From Volvariella volvacea V23 (Eukaryota; Basidiomycota; Agaricomycetes; Agaricales; Pluteaceae), in NCBI GenBank assembly GCA_000349905.1, contig KB722764.1, forward strand, positions 273,535 through 302,643: DNA of 29,109 bases, written 5' to 3'. Below the pieces are notes generated by a model, which saw only the letters and a program-made list of their open reading frames with translations, was not told the origin of the DNA and did not search any database. This document shows, one piece after another, positions 11,446 to 21,612 of the stretch (the stretch's first letter is position 1; each line of letters opens with the position of its first letter). The position numbers and the translations under genes are program-made.

Positions 11446-13233
11446 CTATCTAAGCCATTTAAGTTGGTACCATTTTGAATCAATGATGCGCCCTGCCGAA
11501 GGGTCAAACACAAATTTTTGAGAGAGCTCCTTCTGCAAAAGAGACGCGATTAGCTGTACTGACACATAGTACGAACACTCACTTTTGAGAAAGTTTGAAT
11601 CCAGCTGCGAAATTTATCCCCATTAGGCAAAGCGGGACTTCCCGGCAACTTCATCCAGATGTGCTTCCATCGCTCGAAATTGAACAGTTTTAAGCGCGCC
11701 TTTACATACGGTAAATTAATACCCGACTCCGAACAAAGTTGAGGACCAATGTCTATCCATCTTGCGTAGAGAGTCGAGGGAAATTCTAGTTCTGGACAAG
11801 GAGATAAAGACGACGATAAACCCACTGCCAACTCAAGACACCGCAGGAATGCTTGAGAAGCTAGCTTTTTCTTATGCGTCGCGAAGTCTTGACAAGTTGA
11901 CCGCTCTTTCAAGAAGGTTTTGAACGAGGTATGGAGAATCTGGAGGGGTTTATTGTCCTCTGAGGGAATACTGACGACGGAATAAAGGTGATCAAGGGCA
12001 ATACGAATTTCATGGGATTCCTTTTTCCAAAATCTGGAGATGGTGTCGATGCATACCCCGTTTATATCGTCAAGATATGCGAGGTGATATAATATGAGGG
12101 TAATCAAGTCCTTGTCCCCGTCTTTGCGTGCCTTGTATAAGATATTGTTATACTGTTCGTCGATATCGGTGTAGCGGCTCTTGGGGTTCTGAAGGTATTT
12201 GTGGATGATGGAAGGCTGGCCATCAGAACTCTTAACCAGTTCCTGTAGTGGGTCGCCTTCGAGATTTGGATATCCCTTTCTAGCGACGACCTCCATGTCT
12301 TCCTTGGCGCTACTACTAGAGAGGTCCGTTACGCGCAAATTGGAGGGTAAACAAGATGTAAAATCGTTCCCAAATATTCCGAAGAAGTCGTAAATTCTCT
12401 TTTGAGGGCGAGTGGATAGAAGGATTTTGAGTGGCAGGCGCGAGGTGTTCAGGACTCGAATGATCTGCTCTTGCTCGGCTGGCTTACAGACATGAAGCCC
12501 GTCGAGGGCAACCATGATTCGAGTATTAATCGTAGGATCGACTGCCTCCAACGTCTTTATTATGAGATTGTCCCACTGGTATGGGGGTGTGGAAAAGAGG
12601 ACAGTCCTATCGGCGGTCGTGATGCTTAGGAGCTTTTTGCTAGACTCTAAATCGGAGTTGGCGAGCTGATAGGCGAAGGTCGTCATGACTAGTCCGAGGC
12701 TATCTCGTTTATCGTCATTCTCGGAAAAGAAAAAGTGTAAAACGATGCAGCCTTCATCAATCGCTGATTTAATGTGACGGCGCATAAGCGCTGACTTTCC
12801 TGTGCCAACAGATCCTGTGACAAGGAAAAACGAAGGAGTGCTGTTTGAGGTCTGCATCCATTCGAGATAATTGGCCTCTGCTTCTGTGCGTGTTCCAATC
12901 GCCCACTCGCAATCATCATTTCGTGGGCGACTTTGAGCTTGGTAGAATGCAGAGTCCACACTATACGACTGGAATATATCTTGAATGAGGCGGTGTGGTC
13001 ACTCCTTGTAGAGACAGAGAAGTAGCACGTAGCTTACCAGAGCAATATTTTTGTGTAAATTGCGGAGAGCCGTTCTGGTGCACATTAACCGTGTCGATGT
13101 TGACGGTTGTGGTGTTCTGATGGTGAGTAATGTCCCTCATTCGCACGACCCCGGCGTCAGAGTAATATGTGACCATTGAGGAACTCTGAGGGGATCCCGA
13201 GTCGTTCGCGTCTTGTGCAGTGACTGTGGACAT
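11446..13233 (-). CDS. NACHT NTPase C, NLR-like, Walker B acids lost (3 exons)
   Basis: Predicted 559-residue STAND NTPase, the closest relative here of gene A. Exons are 13233-13038, 12979-11583 and 11532-11446; introns of 58 (GTAAGC...AAG, phase 1) and 50 bases (GTGAGT...CAG, phase 0). Exon 1 is 196 coding bases, exactly as in A, and the two N termini align without gaps (shared RD at 33-34, H37, V44, I46, VH at 51-52, G55). The P-loop GSVGTGKS is at about residues 121-128. Walker B reads ALDGLHVC at about 223-230, so both acids after the DGx are replaced (H and V). The sensor-like segment is LLSTRPQ at about 252-258. The C-terminal module shows RWIDIGPQL, FERWKHIW and FRSW before the intron-2 junction at FSK, followed by a 28-residue tail. 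The AAG acceptor of intron 1 is unusual but is the only one that keeps the frame and matches A. Confidence 0.87.
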
Positions 13234-13340
13234 CAAGAGTGTTGGTGGGTTGCAATACGAGTGTGTTTCTACTTTAACCCAATGGAAGTTTGGATCTCCA
13301 ATTGATCGATTGCCAAAGTACCTTCCACATTATTCCAACT

Positions 13341-13383
13341 TTGGTCGAGAACATTTTCCCTCGATAAAGAAGGAAGAGGAGCT
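13341..13383 (-). promoter_or_regulatory. Promoter segment shared by genes A and C (copy at C)
   Basis: This segment lies about 110 bases upstream of the gene C start codon. It matches 6094-6136 upstream of gene A, including the TCGAGAA core, a TTTTCC/TATTCC run, CTCG and ATAAAG.AAGG. A second shared box with a TAGTCAC core lies further upstream at 13428-13441. No known factor is assigned. Confidence 0.4.
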
Positions 13384-15029
13384 TCGTGTAGGGTTATTAT
13401 TCCACCACCATCTAAAGACATACGCCTTCACTTAGTCACATCAATTAAGATCGAGGTCGTGCACAACCAATTCGGACATGTTGAGTGAGATCCAATAACA
13501 ACATTCGAAAAAGACGCCGGAACGGGCGTGACTACTGAACGCTCTAGATTTTGGAGATCTTGAAGTAAGAATGGTTGCTGCCAGTTATCGACAGGACAGT
13601 TCCGAGAGAGATGTCGGACTTTAAGCGTTGCAACACCTTAACCAGACATGCAATTTCCGTACCTCGCGGAACAGAATAGGCTAGGTAAGCTGGACAACGT
13701 GAGTTCAAACTCCACAAGTCCAATTCCGTATGTGCAGAAGAAATAGTGTTATGTTGTGAAAACGAACTTGAGCGATTTGCCACGGGTGCGGTTGTTTCCA
13801 TCCACTACTTGCACAGAGGGGAGAAAGGTGTTGATCCAAACAATTTGAATGCACGTTATGCACACTTCTAATGACTGACATATATATAACCACACTAATT
13901 TACCGATTTACAGCCAAATGTGTTTGAGACAAGAAGAAATCATACTTCCTGCGAAATTGTATATATTATTTGAGGGTCTGAAAGTCATATTAGATTGAAA
14001 TTCATTAAATGCATCTACAAAGTTGATCTTCGAGAAGGAACATGAGGCATATAATAAAGCGAAAGTTTATGACGCAATGTGTCGGCACTGCAACATGCTG
14101 TACACCATACAGACCAATTAACCACAACATACAACATCCGTTTTGCACGCCACCTCGCGCACATAGCAAGTTTTCCCTACTTCCCTCACGACTAGAAGAG
14201 CCACCGCAAAAGCCAGACGCCTTACTACAAATTCTCAGGGCTGTATGCATGCTGTAACTAGCACTGGATGAGTAGATTGGCTCACACCTGACGAACGTCC
14301 GCCCCCATATCAAGCCTACCCAGTGTATCGGACAACATACCCTCCCTCTCACTATTTCACAAGAATTCAACTATGGGCGCCATCCGTATCAGCCTAAAAA
14401 TCGTACGTCTAACTTATTCACTCACCTAGGGTTTTTGTGCGGAGCGGTATGAATAATAGAAGGAGGTGATAACAATAAGTGAAGGTGATAACACTTATTT
14501 CACCAGGCAACCCCTTTACTATGTGTACCCCGTGAACGATAGATGGAGCTCAGTGTTGTTCGAATCCCTAGGTCTCATTAACGATCCTAAAGCTATGAGC
14601 GGACCGCTGACAACGACGAAGGCTTCACTCTTTGTAGGACTGGAACCCAATTTAGTTACATGAGTGACCAGAGACCGACAGAGTAATTAGGAAAGCATAA
14701 CAAAGGCGACGAACAAATGCTGTTGGACGTTGACTATTTCCAACGGGGACGAAACCAACGAAATTTATTTGGTGAGCGGCCTACATACCCACCCATCAGA
14801 ATCAGACTTCGGTGACACCTTAGTTGCAACCATCGGGCTTGAATTACTGGTATTCAACCAATATCAATCCCAAAAGGACAGATCAGTCGTTCTAGGCATG
14901 CATCTATTATGATAGAAAAGCCGAGAAGGAAAAGAACTTACCAGCGACGATAAAGAATACACTTTGGTCGATTGATCTTGACCGCATTCTTGCGACCGTA
15001 TTGTGGTGCTGGTATGAAACCCCGGTGCG

Positions 15030-15792
15030 CCCTTAATTCCAGTGTTTCTATGGAGATCTCCTACTGCGATCATGGCATTAGTGGTGTGCTCTTAGAGAAG
15101 CATTGCATAGGAGTTGCATGTGGACACCTCCGTTTGGATACAAGCATATACCCGTCAAGTCACAGCCTGGCCCTACGTTTGTACCGATCACGCCTTATGC
15201 TAATCCTTCTATGCTGGCTGTTGAGTGCACATCGTACTAAGTGTATCAAAGTTGCTACGGTGAGAGGTCATTGCGTACTGCGACATGACTCAAGAGGCCC
15301 TCCATCCGGGAATGGCCCTGGCTATTGAGTATTCAACACAACGCTTTCCTCTGGGTTTGTGCATCGCACCAGTATGCAACTTGCCGACATGTGTACACGA
15401 TATACTACGTAGGAGACGCAACGGCTGAAGTATGCTTATGATCGATATCACTAAACAAGCAGAAGATCGGCCGAGCATTGAACATATGGCCGGGTAATGT
15501 GGCAACCAGCCAAGCGATGTATATGAAACTGATCTACTCATGCGTGAATTCACGGTGTTCAGGGAAGCGACCAAGCAGCTACTGTTCAGCCCGTGGTGGT
15601 CTAGACTTGGGCGTTGGACCATGCCGTTACATGGGCGCTAAACTTCAATTCAAAGCATGCCGAAAAGGTAGTGTGCTTCTCGAGAGAAGTCTCATTCAGA
15701 CAAAGGGACATGACAACATTTTGACGGGTTTCTTGCAGGCACAACTATGTGCGGCTTACCACCCATGTCATCCACAACGACATGCGTACTGA
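15030..15792 (+). pseudogene. Decayed ankyrin-repeat region
   Basis: Plus-strand frames read pieces that fit successive ankyrin helices. Examples are SGVLLEKHCIGVACGHLRL near 15082-15138, WLLSAHRTKCIKVATVRGHC near 15215-15274, and KACRKGSVLLERSLIQTKGH then FLQAQLCAAYHPCH near 15652-15772. ACRKG, VATVRGH, LLEx and QAxLCAAYHxxH are typical of fungal ankyrin repeats, as in NACHT-ankyrin NLRs. The pieces sit in different frames with stops between them, so the region looks non-functional. It may be the remains of an NLR repeat domain. The reading is by eye and could be partly chance. Confidence 0.4.
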
Positions 15793-16131
15793 CACGCACC
15801 TCTAGTATCCACCTGAGCTAAGGAAAATCTCGTCAGAGGCGATAGATTTGTGGCGAAGAATCACCGAAGGGTTCAAGAGCGGGCGATGGATTACAATATG
15901 TAGCAACTTTAAATCTCATGCGGTGCTGGCGCGGGATTAAGTACATCACTGCGCGTAAACGAGGGTAGGGATTGTCCATCATAGTAAGGGGTAGGATGTC
16001 ATATCAGCATAAATCTTACGAATGACTCATATCGGAATTCGCCATCATATATGAAGCCATACGTCATAGTAGTCATAGAGGAATATGAAACCAAAAAAAT
16101 TTAGAGCATAGGGACCTACCAAAATCATAGC

Positions 16132-17984
16132 CTAAGGGATGATTCGATGAGGAAGGGAGTCCACAAGTCGATGAATCTGTTGTTTAAGGTTGCTGATATG
16201 GAGTGTTTTCGAGAGACGTTTCGCCCAACCTTGCTTTCGCACAGGGTCCGGGGCCTGAGCGCGAGAAATATTTTGATTTTGTACAAGCAGGAGTGCATCC
16301 TGGTTGTATTTTGCGAGCAATGTCTTCTATAGAAGCCAGATATTTGGGGTGCATGAGCATTGTAGTAGGATATGCGCAAAAGCGAGGTAAATATTACCTT
16401 AGTTGAAGCGTTCCCCAACCACTCTCTAAACGCTTCATACGACTTATCCGTGCCTCGAACATCTGAATGTTCTGCATACCAGGTTTTCGTCCATTTCTTG
16501 AAATCGAACCTCGAAAGTTCCCGTACGACCAATCCCAGATCCAATCCCGCGAGTTGGAGCTTTGGTGCGAAATCGAGCCACAGCGAAAAAACCAATTCTG
16601 GTAACGTTTTGTATTGGCTACAATGGCCCGCCCAGTCGAGGCTTTTTCTGAACGCTTTGCGAAGGTGGTCCATTGTAGGAAGAGGACACAACTCCCCGCT
16701 CCGTTCGGGACTAGAGAGATATTCTTGGAAGGACGGGTGATATATCTCGACGACGGTGGTATTATCAGAAGGAACGCGTAGGACCGATGGGAGGAGACCC
16801 AGAGTTGAGCGAACAATATCCTCACTCTGATCCCATAAAGCCGATATCGTTTTGATGGAATCTTGACGAATATTGGAGAGGTGAAAGAGGGCAAGGCGTA
16901 GAGTTGTCATATCGCTTTGTGAGAGATTACGCGTCGCGCTTCGCAAGATGTGGTCATATTGGCTATCAAGAGACGAGAACGCGATTTTCTGCATCGAGAG
17001 GGAGTTTAGAACTTCTTCCGGATTAGGAAGAGAAGATGGTAGGGCTCGACGCAGGTAGTCCGTAGCCTGGATCGCGTATGAAAACTGACCCGCGGCGCGT
17101 CTCGAAACAATGCGAACCACTTCAGTCTGGAGTTCCGGTGAAAGGGAGCCCCGACCTAATACCCCCCTAACTACGCTCTCGATGTCCCTTGTGGCATGAA
17201 TGGTATTCCCAAGGGTTATGGAGGGTCGGAGCATCTGCGGGTGATCTTTCATGAGCTTGTGCATCAAAGCATCAACATGAGGATCAGGTCGACTAGTCAA
17301 CAAAAAGGCGAAAGGAGACCTTTGGGCAAGAGTGGACACGTAGTTGAGGAGAATACCTTGGTCCTCAGCAGAGGAACATTCGTCGATACCGTCAATGACA
17401 ATAAGCATTCTCCCGGAAAACTGAAAAGCAGATGACGATTCCGCAAGAGGTCGGAGGATGAGGTTTTCCCACTGCTCCTCAGGAGGCGCAGTCAGTATCT
17501 GGGCGTTATGGGCTAGCATCCGCTCGACGACAGCCCCGAATTGAGGGATTTTAATGCACATACGATATGCGAGGGTGGGTATCAAGTTAAGGATATGGTT
17601 TCGTAGTTTATCGCTTCGGAGGAAGAAGAACTCGCCCGCGAGTAAATTTTGCTTGTCGAGATTGCTGGCGACTGTCCTAGCGAGTGTCGACTTTCCCGTT
17701 CCAACCGCCCCACTTAACCAGAGGACGTTGTGCTCCTGGGAACTAAGAGTCATCATGACCCAACGAGTAATGTCGTCAATGATTTGATAGCATGTGTCTG
17801 AATGGCATTCCTCTGCCTCAGGTCGGTTGTCCCCATCATACATTGCCGCCCTGGCAATGAACGCGGATAAATGGGTTTGTACTGGTGACAGAGTCGTCAA
17901 TTCTGTTTGAAAACAAAACTCTGCAGAGGTACCTAGGGGCTTGATGACGGGATCATAAGGAACTTGATAGATGCTCTTGCCCAT
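16132..17984 (-). CDS. NACHT NTPase D, NLR-like, intact Walker B (3 exons)
   Basis: Predicted 576-residue NACHT NTPase and close paralogue of gene B. Exons are 17984-17933, 17881-16398 and 16326-16132; introns are 51 (GTACCT...CAG, phase 1) and 71 bases (GTAATA...TAG, phase 0), the same lengths as in B. Exon 1 reads MGKSIYQVPYDPVIKPL. The P-loop GAVGTGKS is at about residues 75-82, Walker B VIDGIDEC at about 179-186 with the acidic pair kept, and sensor-like LLTSRPDPH at about 211-219. The Trp-rich module shows SLWLDFAPKL, FKKWTKTW and FREWL, followed by a 64-residue tail with GWAKRLSKTLHIS, closely matching B. Neither intron has an in-frame stop: keeping intron 1 adds 17 residues, and keeping intron 2 gives another C terminus ending near 16125. 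A splice-donor-like GTAGGT starts 12 bases after the stop. Confidence 0.9.
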
Positions 17985-18059
17985 GAATTGGAAACGATGA
18001 GGCGAGGAAAAATCACCTTCATGGTGATAGTTAAGGCTAAAACTAGATGGCGTTTAATG

Positions 18060-18080
18060 AAAAAAAAAAAAAAAAAAAAA
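18060..18080. repeat. Poly(A) tract of 21 bases upstream of gene D
   Basis: A plus-strand run of 21 A, which is a poly(T) tract on the coding strand about 75 bases before the gene D start codon. Poly(dA:dT) tracts in fungal promoters often keep nucleosomes away; that role here is inferred. Slippage could make its length variable. Confidence 0.7.
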
Positions 18081-18113
18081 GGTAAATCAGAGTCACGGTC
18101 GTCACTTTGTATT

Positions 18114-18136
18114 GGGTATAGATCAGGGTATAGATC
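18114..18136. repeat. Direct repeat GGGTATAGATC, two copies
   Basis: GGGTATAGATC occurs at 18114-18124 and again at 18126-18136, one base apart, within the gene D upstream region. It could be a paired binding site or a small duplication. Confidence 0.5.
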
Positions 18137-18215
18137 CGATCTTTATACGGAAGCAATTAAGCTGTATTGGGCGGGGCTGTCCCAGGGAGTCCCTGAGACT
18201 TGTCGAAGGCACAAT

Positions 18216-18241
18216 GTGACACAATTGTGACGTGGTGTCAC
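18216..18241. promoter_or_regulatory. Nested palindromes between genes E and D
   Basis: GTGACAC at 18216-18222 is the perfect inverse of GTGTCAC at 18235-18241. Inside lies a perfect 10-base palindrome CACAATTGTG (18220-18229), followed by TGACGTGG, which resembles bZIP (ATF/CREB-type) sites. It is about 230 bases upstream of gene D and 190 bases downstream of the stop of E. A regulatory role is inferred from symmetry and position only. Confidence 0.35.
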
Positions 18242-18424
18242 ACCCCAGCAGAACTGTTCGTCACCATGTATAGTACTGGAAATGCGTTTTCGCTTTAAGT
18301 TACTAGTGCGTCTCCGCTTCAAAGGGATGAGATGGTGAGGCCAGTGTTAAATCGATCTTAAGCTAATTTTGAAGTAGCTCCAAGTTTTGCAACAAGTAAT
18401 AACATTCGAGTGGTTTGGTACTAT

Positions 18425-20176
18425 TCAAGACACCCAAGACTTTCGCGCTAATCCAGAAAACAGTCTCCTTTTCAGCTTCGAGAAGAGGGATTCTCTTTTC
18501 CTTCCGAACTTGTACTTACGGAGGAGAGATTTCTAGGGATAATGATTGAGGGAGACGTTAGAAGTGAATTCACAACCTCTATGGCGCTCACCGTTGAAAA
18601 TGTCTCAACCCACCCGCGGAACGCATCCCCATTCTGTACATCTTCATCTTGGGACAACTCTTTCCAACACAATCTCCATCTCCGGAAAGGAAAGGCTTGC
18701 AAGTGGCTCTCTAAATCCTTGAAATCAATATCCGGGTTTGCGTCGACCTCAAGCCGAGGGCCACTCTCGATCCAGTTTGTATAGATATGTGGAGGGAACT
18801 GGAGTACAGGCGATGATAACAGCCCGCCCGCCAGCGAAAGACTCCGCAGAAACGTACTGTGAGTCAGTCTTTGAATTGTTGCCACAAATTGCTTGCAGGG
18901 CAATCGAGCCTCGATGAACGTGATAAATGATTTGTTGCGGATGCTAACGAGGTTGCTATTGTCGTAGGGTATCTTGACAACGGAAGAAAGATGCTGCAGG
19001 GCGATGCGAACCTCGTCGGCCGCCTTGTTCCAAAATCGTGTGATAACATCTATGCTAACCTCGTGGCGGGCACCGCTGAGGTATATAAGGTGATAAAGTA
19101 CACAATAAATTGTGTTTGCATCTCCGTTGCGGATAGCCGTGAGCAGAATGAGACTATACTCTTTGTCGACACCAACAAATGGTAAATTGGGATTTCGAGA
19201 ATAGCTGTTGACAATAGAGAGTTGCTCATCCGCGATATCGACTAAGTGGTTGTGTTCATCGGTTTGTAGCGTTGGCAGCTGCTCCCGAATGACAATTAAC
19301 GTGTCGCCCCTGGAGTTGGGATCATTCGAGAGGTCGATTACATGGTAACGAAGGGGTGTATCATCCGCCGAAAGACGGGAGAAATAGTCGTCTACATCTT
19401 TCTGCGGACGGCTGGAAATCAGAAATGTCAAGGGTAATGTGACAAATTCCAGCAGCGAAAGGATCCTGTGTTGTTCGTCCCAGCTACAGGCGTCAAGCCC
19501 GTCCAATACGATAATCGTATGAGTACCGATTTTCGACCACGCCTCCTGCAAGGGTTTGACAACGAGGCGCTCCCATTGATACTTTGCGACTGCGCTACAA
19601 ATTGTCGCATCCGAGCTTATCACCTTGGATATTTCATTGCGTAGTTCTGCATTCTGCTCTCTCAACCGGTGTGCGATCGTAGTAATGGCTAAGCTGAGGC
19701 TACTGCGCTCTTCTTCGTGTGGCGAGAAGGAGAAGTCCCCAACAACGTAACCCTTTTGTAGCGCTAGCTGGATAAGGTGGCGTGTTAGGGTAGTTTTTCC
19801 ACTTCCCACTGAACCTGTGATCAACACGAACACGGGAGAAGCCCTCTGACTTTCTACGCAGTGAAAAAAGTCTTCTATGTGACGGGTGCGCGTACCGCTT
19901 GCGCAATTGCGATAATTATGGGATTCGGCGTTGTAGGTGGCATACCGTGCAATGGGTAAGCCTATGATGTGATATAGTTAGATATTCACATTGCTGTCGG
20001 CACAGTTAAATGGTCTTACCGTTGAAGCCGGTTTTGGGCAGCTGTGGTTTAGGGTAGCTGTGGTCATGACTACACTGCTCAGCAGTGCTCTTCCTGAAGT
20101 CGGGAGTGTATACTGTTGAAGCTGTTTCACCGCTGGACATGGAGTCGCTGGTACATCTTTCGTCTGGTTCTTGCAT
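18425..20176 (-). CDS. NACHT NTPase E, NLR-like, partly degenerate Walker B (3 exons)
   Basis: Predicted 544-residue STAND NTPase, a more distant member of the A/C subfamily. Exons are 20176-20020, 19961-18592 and 18532-18425; introns are 58 (GTAAGA...TAG, phase 1) and 59 bases (GTGAGC...TAG, phase 0, with a CTAAC branch-like site). Exon 1 codes a Ser/Thr-rich 52-residue N terminus unlike that of A and C. The GTRT segment before the P-loop matches C. The P-loop GSVGSGKT is at about residues 102-109, Walker B VLDGLDAC at about 204-211 (final acid replaced by Ala), and sensor-like ISSRPQ at about 234-239. The C-terminal module shows NWIESGPRL, FRRWRLCW and FRGW. Exon 3 encodes KSLLRKYKFGRKRE and a strongly basic 35-residue tail, matching KSLLEKY in B. 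It lies upstream of D in tandem, 440 bases from its start codon. Confidence 0.88.
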
Positions 20177-20208
20177 TGCAGAGGTAACCGGAGGGAATGG
20201 AATAAGCC

Positions 20209-20214
20209 TATATA
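20209..20214 (-). promoter_or_regulatory. Possible TATA box of gene E
   Basis: On the minus strand TGATATATAGG lies 33 to 38 bases before the proposed start codon of E. It fits a TATA element with a very short leader, or the transcript starts elsewhere. Only the sequence supports it. Confidence 0.3.
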
Positions 20215-21229
20215 TCAATCCCACCCATCAGCCACAGAAAAACTCGGATCCTTCTCGTCAATAAGGAAACAACTTGTATGGTAGAAAATATCTTTAATGC
20301 GACTATGAACGAGTCTCATCAATGACCACCTTCATTTCAGTGATTTTGCCGTGATGGAGTTTCAATTGCTTCATAAGATCTTAGATTCCAATATGATCCT
20401 CGGGGCTTTGAAGGCTGATAACATGTTATGGTGGCTTGAATTTCAGAATCAATATCTACGGGACGCCTGAAGAATTTAGGTTGACTGGCAATTCAGCCGA
20501 TTGGTGTCGATGTGAAGGTTTGGAGGTCATTTGCATGTGCATATGAATACGGTGCTGTATGTGAAGTAGCTTATTGGCTTAGTCCCAAAACCACCTGTAC
20601 GGTAGACAAGCTGTGGATCTCGTGGCGCTGTAAACATGAGTCCAATGCGTGATTTTTGATAAGCTTACGCGAATGTTTGTACGCAGCATAGCAAAATCTT
20701 AACCCTCCTGAGGAAGAGGTCCCGAACTTGGTAATCCCTCCCTTTCATTCATCCCACCCTCTTCAGCATGTTGAGCAACAACAGGCAAGTTCGCAGATCA
20801 TCATTTAAACTATTACCCGGGAATCGCAGGAGGAACACAAGAACGGATATTTCCGGAGTCCAGCATCATTGCCTGTCAGATGGTGAAGCTGTACCAGTGA
20901 AGATACCAACAAGCATACCACCGGGAGGGGACAACCAGAGCCTAAAGCTAGGAGTACAAGACATATATCCGCTTTGGAGATATGACGTAAAGCGGCTCTA
21001 TCAACATACCTAGGCTGTCCAGTTCCGGGAAGAGATCACGGTTAATCGAAGTTGGATGTCTGTTTATAAGTTATAGTGCAAACCAAGTCCAGTGTGGTAT
21101 AACTTCCAGTTGTGGAGCATTCAAATGTCCAATACGCCGCAGCGGCATTTCACCCTAATCTGGCCCCCGTCGCTTATAATCTGGTGGAAGCGCCTTCAAC
21201 CGCCCATTTTCTTTGTTCGAATTGTTCGG

Positions 21230-21612
21230 GTAGGAAGGCCCATCAACTCGTTGCATCACGTATGTAGGCAAGGCCGTTTCTCATACACCACAATCCGGCT
21301 AATGCGTGTCTGTGTGGATACTCGGCACGCATCGTTGAACAAGGCAGTGCGAGCTATTGATGCGTAAATCAAATGTGGTTGCTTGCGTCACCGTAGGTAC
21401 ACTATGAATGATTTAAGCCAGTGAGTGGAATGTGCGAGGCTAAGATTGATGCAGACAGTCAACAGCATGTCTATCCCGCAATTGGCAAATTGTTGAATCA
21501 GGGTCATTGGTGGGCGCTTAAATCCATTAGTGCTACTATGGACAGCCTGGGTGAGTGGGAATGTCTTCGTCTGTTCTTTGGGACTCAAGCCTTGGCTTTC
21601 CCATCAAATTGA
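21230..21612 (+). pseudogene. Decayed ankyrin-repeat fragment
   Basis: One frame reads INSLHHVCRQGRF near 21242-21280, close to the ankyrin TPLHxACRxGH core. After a stop, another frame at 21421-21612 reads YPAIGKLLNQGHWW and then LKSISATMDSLGEWECLRLF, which fit helix 2 of one repeat and helices 1-2 of the next. Frames differ and stops intervene, so the sequence is a remnant. Together with similar traces at 300-540 and 15030-15792 it suggests that lost NLR repeat domains litter this locus. Confidence 0.38.

Larger units (their letters stand above)
13234..16131. other. Gene-poor stretch between genes C and D
   Basis: About 2.9 kb without an intact gene. It holds the C promoter, a hairpin-forming sequence at 14465-14504 (AATAAGTG and CACTTATT arms at 14474-14481 and 14492-14499), and a plus-strand run at 15030-15792 that reads like decayed ankyrin repeats. 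Other short frames on either strand have no recognisable content. I see no tRNA: a GTTCGAATCC box at 14576-14585 lacks a matching A box and arms. Confidence 0.5.

Noticed and set aside
13681..13740. Possible tRNA-like sequence (GAGTTCAAACTCC)
   Set aside because: The symmetric word resembles a B box, but no cloverleaf can be built around it.
14005..14370. Minus-strand frame of 121 codons
   Set aside because: No domain, poor initiation context and Cys-rich, random-looking composition.
14560..14600. Possible tRNA gene (perfect GTTCGAATCC B box)
   Set aside because: No A box at the right distance and the T and acceptor stems do not pair.
16125..16397. Alternative C terminus of D by reading straight through intron 2 (619-residue frame)
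   Set aside because: B, A, C and E are spliced at the same codon, and the spliced tail of D is clearly homologous to that of B; read-through is at most a minor form.
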